A stretch of DNA of 64,000 nt, taken from assembly GCA_963704975.1 (NCBI GenBank), contig CAVPIK010000031.1, positions 248,001 to 312,000 of the forward strand. The letters are read 5' to 3'. The notes below the pieces were generated by a model that saw nothing but the letters and a program-made list of their open reading frames with translations, was not told the origin of the DNA and searched no databases. Each line of letters begins with the position of its first letter. The first letter of the stretch is position 1. Of the stretch, positions 56,877 through 64,000 are shown piece by piece. The stretch comes from JAGNDO01 sp963704975 (lineage in GTDB: Bacteria > Chloroflexota > Anaerolineae > Caldilineales > Caldilineaceae). A program made the position numbers and the translations under genes.

Positions 56877-59222
56877 TCAATATAGCGGCCAGAAAATAGG
56901 CAGGACCAACAAGACCACGGCCAAGACCGTCAGGGTGAGGGGCAGCCCGACCCGGATGTAGTCGGTGAAGCGGTAGCCGCCGGGGCCCATGGTCAGCACG
57001 TTGGCCGGGTGGGCCACGGGGCTGAGGAAGCTGGCCGAGGCGGACATGGCCACGGTCATCATCAGGGCGTAGGGGGACATGCCCAGATCAACGGCCATGT
57101 CCAGGGCGATGGGGGCCAAGAGCACGGCCACGGCTGCCGTGGGCATGACTTGGGCCGCCAGGGTGGTGAGGATGAAGAGCGCGGCCACCACGGCCAAGGG
57201 GCCAAATCCGCCGACCCCGGACACAACGCCCCCGGCCAGGAATTGGGCCGCCCCGGTCTGCTGCATGGCGATGCCCAAGGGCAGCATCCCGGCGATCAGA
57301 AAGACGGCCTTCCACTCGATATAGCGGTAGGCCTCTTCCATAGTCACACAGCCGGTCAGCACCACCAAGGAGGCACCCACCACCGCGGCAATGGAGATGG
57401 GCCACCAGCCCAGGATCACCGAAAGGACGACGCTGGCCATAATCAGCAGGGCCACCGGGGCCTTGTTGAGGCGGGGGATTTCCTGATCCACCTCGGTCAA
57501 CACCAGGAAATCCGGCTCGCTGCCCAGCACCCGGATCTTCTCCGTGGGTCCGTAGAGCAAGAGGGCGTCTCCAAAACGCAGGGTCATTTCGGCCAGGGCG
57601 TCGTGGTGGGTCTTGCCTTCCCGCAGGATGGCCAGGACGTTCAGGCCGTACTTCTCGCGAAAATGGAGCTGGCGCAAGGTCTGCCCGGCCAGGGTTGTGT
57701 GGGGCGAAAGGGTGGCCTCCACAAAGCGCACATCGTCCGACTCCAGGGCGGGCAGAGAGACCGGGGAGGCCTCGTCGATCTCCAGATGTTGCAGCCCTTG
57801 CAGGGCCAGCAGATCCTCCTGCCGCCCCTCCACCATCAGGGTGTCCCCGGCCATCAATTGGGTCGTGGACGAAGGCACCACCTCCGACTTGTCCTGGCGC
57901 ACGATCCCCACCACGGTCAGCCCAAAGGCATCCCCCAGGCGACTCTGGGCCAGGGTCTTGCCCACCAGGGTGGAGGCCTCTGGCACCCGCACCACCAACA
58001 GACGCTCGTGCAGGCTATAGACCTGCGCCACCTCTGGGCTGGAGACCAGGAAATCAGCCGTGTTGCGCAACTGGTCAAGCTGGGCACGGGTGCCGTGGAC
58101 AAGCAGGGTGTCGCCCAGTTCCAGGGGGATGTGTTGCAGGTGGGTGCGGTGGGCCACCCCGTCCCGCCAGATGGCCAGGACCGTGACATCGTAGGTGCGG
58201 CGAAAGTCGATCTGGGTCAAGGATTTGCCAAGCAGGGCCGATCGGGGCGACAAGGTAATCTCGGCCACCTGGATCTGCCGGGCGGCCAGATGCTCGACGG
58301 TCAGGGCGTCGTCTTCCATGACCAACTGCTGTTGGCCCAACAGCTCACCCAACTGGTCAAGCTGGCCTGTCACCAGCAGACGGTCGCCGTCTTGGAGCAC
58401 GGTTTGGGGATGAAGCAGCAGTTGGGTCTGGCCGTTGCGGATGATGCCGATCAGGTTCAGCCCCAGGGCAGAGCCAAGGCGGCTCTCGGCCAGGGTCTTG
58501 CCGGCCAGGGCAGACTGGGCGGGCAGACGCACCACAGAGATGCGCTGGCTCAACCCGTAGACCTGATCCAGGTTGGTCTGGTGGGAATCGGCGAACTCCC
58601 CGGCCGGGTCCCGGTGGGGCAGCAGGTGACGGCCCACCAGGGTCATAAAGGCGATCCCGGCCAGCATCACGGCCAACCCCGTGGGGGTAAAATCGAAGAA
58701 GCGGAAGGGGGGCAAGCCGCTGTTGCGCAGGGCATCGCTGACCAGAATGTTGGGCGGCGTGCCGATCAGCGTGGTGAGTCCACCCAGCAGGGAGGCAAAG
58801 GCCAGGGGCATGAGCAGCCGCGAGGGTGGCCGCCGGGTGCGCTTGGCAATGCTCATCACCACGGGCAGAAGCAGGGCCACCACCCCCACATTGTTCATGA
58901 AGGCAGAGAGGGTCGCCGCGGTCAGCATGATGACCACGATCAGGCGCATCTCCCCCGTGCCGGCCCAGCGCAGGACCTGCTGGCCAATGCTGTTGGCCAC
59001 ACCGGTGCGGGACAGGCTGCCGCTCAGAATAAAGACGGCCCAGACGGTGACCACGGCCGGGTTGCTGAAGCCGGAAAGGGCCTCGGTGGGCGTGACCACC
59101 CCGGTCACGGCCAAAGTGCCCAGCACCAGCAGGGCCACCAAGTCCATGCGCAGCCGCTCGGTGATGAAAAGGACCACGGCCACGATGAGAACGACGAGAA
59201 CAATGGCAATCTGAAGGGTCAT
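56877..59222 (-). CDS. SLC13-type permease with four TrkA-C (RCK_C) domains
   Basis: An intact 781-residue anion/dicarboxylate transporter of the divalent anion:Na+ symporter (DASS/SLC13) type. The N-terminal membrane half (residues 1-210) has LVALLVLGTLAVTGVVTPTE and SAFMNNVGVVALLLPVVMSI, then GGLTTLIGTPPNILVSD. The C-terminal half (575-781) has PTAAVAVLLAPIAL and SASFLSPVAHPANVL. Between them lie four RCK_C-like domains near 222-300, 310-385, 395-470 and 485-560. Each has an ALAGKTLAESRLG-like start and an L..GD.LLV..-like end, and domains 1/3 and 2/4 are the closest pairs. Usual members carry two. Substrate unknown, perhaps sulfate or dicarboxylate. Confidence 0.9.
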   Translation of the reverse strand: MTLQIAIVLVVLIVAVVLFITERLRMDLVALLVLGTLAVTGVVTPTEALSGFSNPAVVTVWAVFILSGSLSRTGVANSIGQQVLRWAGTGEMRLIVVIMLTAATLSAFMNNVGVVALLLPVVMSIAKRTRRPPSRLLMPLAFASLLGGLTTLIGTPPNILVSDALRNSGLPPFRFFDFTPTGLAVMLAGIAFMTLVGRHLLPHRDPAGEFADSHQTNLDQVYGLSQRISVVRLPAQSALAGKTLAESRLGSALGLNLIGIIRNGQTQLLLHPQTVLQDGDRLLVTGQLDQLGELLGQQQLVMEDDALTVEHLAARQIQVAEITLSPRSALLGKSLTQIDFRRTYDVTVLAIWRDGVAHRTHLQHIPLELGDTLLVHGTRAQLDQLRNTADFLVSSPEVAQVYSLHERLLVVRVPEASTLVGKTLAQSRLGDAFGLTVVGIVRQDKSEVVPSSTTQLMAGDTLMVEGRQEDLLALQGLQHLEIDEASPVSLPALESDDVRFVEATLSPHTTLAGQTLRQLHFREKYGLNVLAILREGKTHHDALAEMTLRFGDALLLYGPTEKIRVLGSEPDFLVLTEVDQEIPRLNKAPVALLIMASVVLSVILGWWPISIAAVVGASLVVLTGCVTMEEAYRYIEWKAVFLIAGMLPLGIAMQQTGAAQFLAGGVVSGVGGFGPLAVVAALFILTTLAAQVMPTAAVAVLLAPIALDMAVDLGMSPYALMMTVAMSASASFLSPVAHPANVLTMGPGGYRFTDYIRVGLPLTLTVLAVVLLVLPIFWPLY

Positions 59223-59309
59223 AAACAGCCTCCCACTTGTCCATGCGGTTGATTGACTCCGGCTGGGACAGTATACATGGGTTCAGGGCATGGTTCAAGT
59301 GGATTGGGT

Positions 59310-59345
59310 GTCCCCGCGCCCCCGGCCCCCAATTCTGGGGGAGAT
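59310..59345. repeat. Second copy of the CCCCCAATTCTGGGGG block
   Basis: 59320-59343 is identical to 4484-4507 over 24 bases. Confidence 0.85.
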
Positions 59346-59482
59346 TGTGGACGGTGGATCCGATGGGTGGGGGCTTGCGATTCCTGGTTGCGTTGACTTC
59401 GGGTGGGTGGGGATTTATAATGGGCGTAGCGGATAATCTTCGGCCATTTCGTAGTCTTGACATCATCCTTCGGGGGAATCCC

Positions 59483-59758
59483 ATGAAATTCGGACTGATC
59501 CTCATCGCCATCAGCGTTGTGTGGTACATCGTTCACATGGTGATCTACAATCACTATCTCCAGAAAAACAGCCCTGGAATCTTTGATGATGTAGCGCAAA
59601 CAGGTGATGGGAAAAAGCGGGAGAAAAAAGTAACCGTGGTCATGACCAGTGGCACAACCCCCGCCTGGGTGATGCTGCTGGGTATGCCGCCCATACCGTT
59701 GTTTCTGATCGGCATCGCTATTACGGTGATTGCTTTTGTCATCGGTTTGTTTACGTAG
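59483..59758 (+). CDS. Small membrane protein of unknown function
   Basis: A protein of 91 residues: helix 1 KFGLILIAISVVWYIVHMVI, a polar middle (GDGKKREKKVTVVMTS) and helix 2 MPPIPLFLIGIAITVIAFVI. The start ATG 59483 follows GGGGGAATCCC; longer starts run through a GC repeat. No domain is recognised. Confidence 0.65.
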   Translation: MKFGLILIAISVVWYIVHMVIYNHYLQKNSPGIFDDVAQTGDGKKREKKVTVVMTSGTTPAWVMLLGMPPIPLFLIGIAITVIAFVIGLFT

Positions 59759-59823
59759 GTTTTCTGCGATGCCAGAATTTCGTGACAAAGGCAACACGCA
59801 CGCTGTTTTATGGGAGAAGAACG

Positions 59824-60375
59824 ATGATGGTGAATAAAACGCGACAACTCATCAAGAGCCTATCACCTGCCGACGCGCAGGCAGTTCTGCGAATTTTGGC
59901 CAACGCCGACGAGAAAATCGCTGTTCGGATTGCTGAAATTGCCACCACCTATTTGAGTGAGGTGGATCTGGAGGATATCGCCGCGGCGATCTATGACGAC
60001 CTGGACTTGCTTCAAGTCGAAGAAGTTTGGGATCGAGCAGGAGACACAAGAGATGGGTATGTCGAAACCGACGAAGCCGCCTACCAGATGATCGAGGAGG
60101 TTCTGGAACCCTACCTGGAAGAGCTTCGAAAGTACCAACAGTTGAACATGCCGCGCCAGGCCATGCATCTGTGTATGGGGTTGTTGAAAGGGTTATGGCT
60201 GTTCGAGCAAGAGTCCACTTCAGAATTCAAGAACTGGGCCGCTGACGCGCCGCTCGGTTTTGCAGAAGAAGTGATCATTGCCTGGAAATCGGAAATCCCT
60301 GCTGGTGATGAGGTTTTGGCATTCAAAGAATTTATCGCTGGCCCGTTGGGTGGATGGGGCATGCGGCTGGTGTAG
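59824..60375 (+). CDS. Hypothetical helical protein
   Basis: A protein of 183 residues, mostly helical and acidic, starting MMVNKTRQLIKSLSPADAQA with a GGGAGAAG site. It has heat-repeat-like features (VLRILANADEKIAVRIAEIA, EVLEPYLEELRKYQQLNMPR). A similarly sized gene follows after 20 bases. Such pairs occur next to SWIM zinc-finger genes in related bacteria, but none is present here. Function unknown. Confidence 0.65.
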   Translation: MMVNKTRQLIKSLSPADAQAVLRILANADEKIAVRIAEIATTYLSEVDLEDIAAAIYDDLDLLQVEEVWDRAGDTRDGYVETDEAAYQMIEEVLEPYLEELRKYQQLNMPRQAMHLCMGLLKGLWLFEQESTSEFKNWAADAPLGFAEEVIIAWKSEIPAGDEVLAFKEFIAGPLGGWGMRLV

Positions 60376-60395
60376 GGTCCATCGAGAGGAATTTC

Positions 60396-61061
60396 ATGAA
60401 CAAAGAACTGCTTTTTCAGTTTCTATCAACTCAAGACACCCCCAAACTGCTCGATCTGTTAAGCATGGCGTACGACCACATGGAGATCGACCAGCGCCGG
60501 GATCTGTTCGGCGATCTCGTGCAAAACCTTCCCCCTCAACCGGTTGATGGCGAGGGTCTGTTGGCCGAGATCGAGGAATTCTGTAGCGCGTCGCTTGCCG
60601 AGTATTACTACGCGCCCTTTCAGCATCAATTCCAAAAACTTCAGTCACATCCCCGAAGAGACTGAAGAATGGTTTGAGAAGATAGGCGATCTGCTTCAGG
60701 CCGCCACACAACTCTCTTCCAGGGTGAGCATTTGCAGGCGACGGTCTGTTTTGGCGAGTTGTACGGGCTTATTGCCAAGATGGAGGATGGGGAAGAGATC
60801 GTCTTCGGAGATGAGATTGGGAGTTGGATGATTCCGGGCGACGAGAAGCTGACTCTTGCGGCCTATCTCACATCACTGGCTGCGGTTTCATCCGCCGAGG
60901 AATTCGCCGCAGCCGCCGTTCCCCTGGTGCAACGGGATAGCTGGCAGTCGCTGACAGGAGAAGTTTACGCCTCTGCGATCCGGGTTGCCAACGAAGAACA
61001 ACGAACCCTCCTGGCCGCGGAGGTAACCCGGTTGAAGATACGTATCGAGAGAAAGTGGTGA
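60396..61061 (+). CDS. Hypothetical helical protein, frameshifted
   Basis: Starts MNKELLFQFLSTQDTPKLLD; continues across shifts near 60620 and 60725 with EETEEWFEKIGDLLQAATQL, QATVCFGELYGLIAKMEDGE and ASAIRVANEEQRTLLAAEV. About 220 residues. It resembles the preceding protein in style (acidic, helical) and probably shares its transcript. Function unknown. Confidence 0.6.
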
Positions 61062-61221
61062 GGGAAGGAATTCATCCCTGGTGATCTGCCTGCTGCCCCC
61101 AACTTGAGCGATCTCTCTCAAAATCCGTGCGCCGTGGGCCCGGTACACAGGCCAACCGGTGCGAACGACCAACCAAACCGGTCATCTTGTCTTCATTTCC
61201 CCAACAGGAGGATCAATCCCC

Positions 61222-61755
61222 ATGCAACACTATCGTATTGTCGGCCATATTTACTACATCACCACCGTCGTCTATGCCAGACGTCCGATTTTCACCCGCC
61301 CCGCCTACGTCCTGCCCCTGCTGGACAGCCTCAACTATTACCGCTATCGGGATAACTTCAAGATCATCGGCTTCGTGATCATGCCGGATCACATCCACCT
61401 GATCGTCTGGCCGTTGGGGGACGTCTGGCTGGATGACTTCATGCGGGACTTCAAACAGTTCACCGCCATGCGCATTATCCGCCAGGCCAAAGTCGAAGAG
61501 CGCACGGAGGATCTGGCAGCCTTTGCCCAGGCAGGTGAAGAGACAGGACGCGCCAAGCATAAGGTGTGGCAGGATAGCTATTGGGACAAGAACATCTACA
61601 GCGAGCAGTTCCTGCGTCAGAAGTTGAGTTATGTGCATCGGAACCCCCTGAGGGCGGGGTTGGTTGAGAAGCCGGAGGATTATGTGTATTCCAGCTATCG
61701 CAATTACGCGTTGGGCGACGACAGCCTGTTCCAAATCGACCGAGGCTGGTCCTAA
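61222..61755 (+). CDS. REP-associated tyrosine transposase (RAYT, Y1_Tnp family)
   Basis: An HUH single-strand transposase of the IS200-related domesticated class. Starting MQHYRIVGHIYYITTVVYAR (GGAGGATC site), it shows the HUH motif in IMPDHIHLIVWPL. Then come a helical region, VWQDSYWDKNIYSEQFLRQK and LSYVHRNPLRAGLVEKPEDY with the candidate catalytic tyrosine, and YVYSSYRNYALGD. The protein is 177 residues, normal for RAYTs, and intact. It is followed nine bases later by an array of palindromes tagged with GGAG, as expected for the substrate of such enzymes. Confidence 0.9.
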   Translation: MQHYRIVGHIYYITTVVYARRPIFTRPAYVLPLLDSLNYYRYRDNFKIIGFVIMPDHIHLIVWPLGDVWLDDFMRDFKQFTAMRIIRQAKVEERTEDLAAFAQAGEETGRAKHKVWQDSYWDKNIYSEQFLRQKLSYVHRNPLRAGLVEKPEDYVYSSYRNYALGDDSLFQIDRGWS

Positions 61756-61763
61756 CCGCTCGC

Positions 61764-62419
61764 GGAGTTCGCACCCCCTGGTGCGAACGGCCGTGCGAAC
61801 GGATCTCCATCTTACCCACTCGCTGGGTCAACCCGTTCGCACCAGGGGGTGCGAACTCCTCACGTTAACTCTCCTTTTCCCGCTCGCGGAGTTCGCACCC
61901 CCTGGTGCGCAACGGCCGTACGAATGGATCTCCATCTTACCCACTCGCTGGGTCAACCCGTTCGCACCAGGGGGTGCGAACTCCTCACGCTAACTCTCCC
62001 TTTCCCGCGCTCGCGGAGTTCGCACCCCCTGGTGCGAACGGCCATGCCCACGGATTTGCATCTTACCCACTCGCTGGGTTAACCCGTTCGCACCAGGGGG
62101 TGCGAACTCCTCACGCTAACTCTCCCTTTCCCGCGCTCGCGGAGTTCGCATCCCCTGGTGCGAACGGCCGTGCGAATGGATCTCCATCTTACCCACTCGC
62201 TGGGTCAACCCGTTCGCACCAGGGGGTGCGAACTCCTCACGTTAACTCTCCCTTTCCCGCGCTCGCGGAGTTCGCACCCCCTGGTGCGAACGGCCATGCC
62301 CACGGATTCGCATCTTACCCACTCCCTGGGTTAACCCGTTTGCGCCAGGGGGTGCGAACTCCTCACGTTAACTCTACCTTTCCCGCGTCGCGGAGTTCGC
62401 ACCAGGGGGTGCGAACTCC
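61764..62419. repeat. REP/BIME-like palindrome array next to the RAYT gene
   Basis: Forward units (GGAG then TTCGCACC-CCCT-GGTGCGAA) start at 61764, 61888, 62015, 62141 and 62267. Inverted units (the same hairpin followed by CTCC) lie at 61836-61859, 61961-61984, 62087-62110, 62213-62236 and 62339-62362. A last hybrid palindrome with GGAG on both sides ends at 62419. The period is 124-127 bases. Inner spacers alternate between two types. Confidence 0.93.
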
Positions 62420-62527
62420 GCGGGGGTGGATATGATCCAATCGGCGTTTCACCCCCACGCCCCACCCGTGATACACTGCATGGTCCAAACCGCACGTGCC
62501 GTATTTTTGTCCGAACCTGGAGATTCC

Positions 62528-64000
<1,473 letters not shown>

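Noticed and set aside
57009..59252. A 747-codon open frame opposite the SLC13 gene
   Set aside because: Its product is rich in Gly, His and Gln with no hydrophobic core, typical of an antisense shadow of a GC-rich gene; the minus-strand gene has clear domains.
61664..62435. Long open frames through the palindrome array with a repeated peptide (SHQGVRTP)
   Set aside because: Most units are a multiple of three bases long, which keeps the frame open. The peptide is only the translation of the REP units, with no ribosome binding site or domain.

Overview
The window is GC-rich bacterial DNA. Its content is typical of an uncultured Chloroflexota (Anaerolineae/Caldilineae-like) genome: many sugar and amino-acid ABC importers with lipoprotein binding proteins, a caspase-family gene, an ethylbenzene-dehydrogenase-type (EB_dh) cytochrome lipoprotein, and intergenic gaps filled with inverted arrays of short words. 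The taxonomic call is inference; no marker gene in the window settles it. Around half of the larger genes carry one or more single-base frameshifts, including conserved housekeeping genes (recN, argG, argJ). Both transposase genes and several 1-2.3 kb genes are intact. The pattern looks more like long-read consensus error than decay, so I annotate most broken genes as one CDS and give the approximate frameshift positions.

Layout. 1-7.7 kb: 3' part of recN, tatA, a GT39-like membrane protein, secG, a family 5 binding protein, tRNA-Leu and an FtsB/DivIC-like gene. 7.7-9 kb: two CAT-anticodon tRNAs and an SDR dehydrogenase. 9-12.6 kb (minus): a five-gene operon of two small proteins, two unknown membrane proteins and an alpha/beta hydrolase, then a LuxR remnant. 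12.8-19.8 kb: a carbohydrate ABC importer followed by a GlmU-like/phosphohexomutase fusion and a phosphodiester glycosidase. 20-25.5 kb: a CHAT-type N-terminal fragment, a caspase-family protein and an LCAT-like hydrolase lacking the nucleophile serine, the last cut by an ISKra4-family element. 25.6-31.8 kb: a broken ABC ATPase and an aapJQMP-type amino-acid importer. 32-36.1 kb (minus): YitT, argJ and argG with an unusual structured leader. 36.3-38.9 kb: an IS1182-family element abutting an orphan CRISPR array. 39-41.1 kb (minus): ThuA and a Gfo/Idh/MocA dehydrogenase. 41.5-46.2 kb: a two-domain EB_dh lipoprotein and a histidine kinase/LuxR response regulator pair. 46.2-56.6 kb (minus): a pseudogene, then a ribose-type operon transcribed lacI-rbsK-rbsD-permease-double binding protein-ATPase-second permease-glycosyltransferase, with a perfect LacI-type palindrome upstream. 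56.9-61 kb: an SLC13 transporter with four RCK_C domains and three small unknown genes. 61.2-64 kb: a REP-associated tyrosine transposase (RAYT) directly followed by an array of GGAG-tagged palindromes, then a U32 peptidase running off the edge.

The strongest candidates for something undescribed are the RAYT plus its REP-like array (with a solitary copy 18 kb away), the many word-based intergenic inverted repeats that in places write the ends of neighbouring genes, the caspase/pseudo-hydrolase locus, and two lipoprotein genes that have independently become double-domain by near-identical internal duplication.
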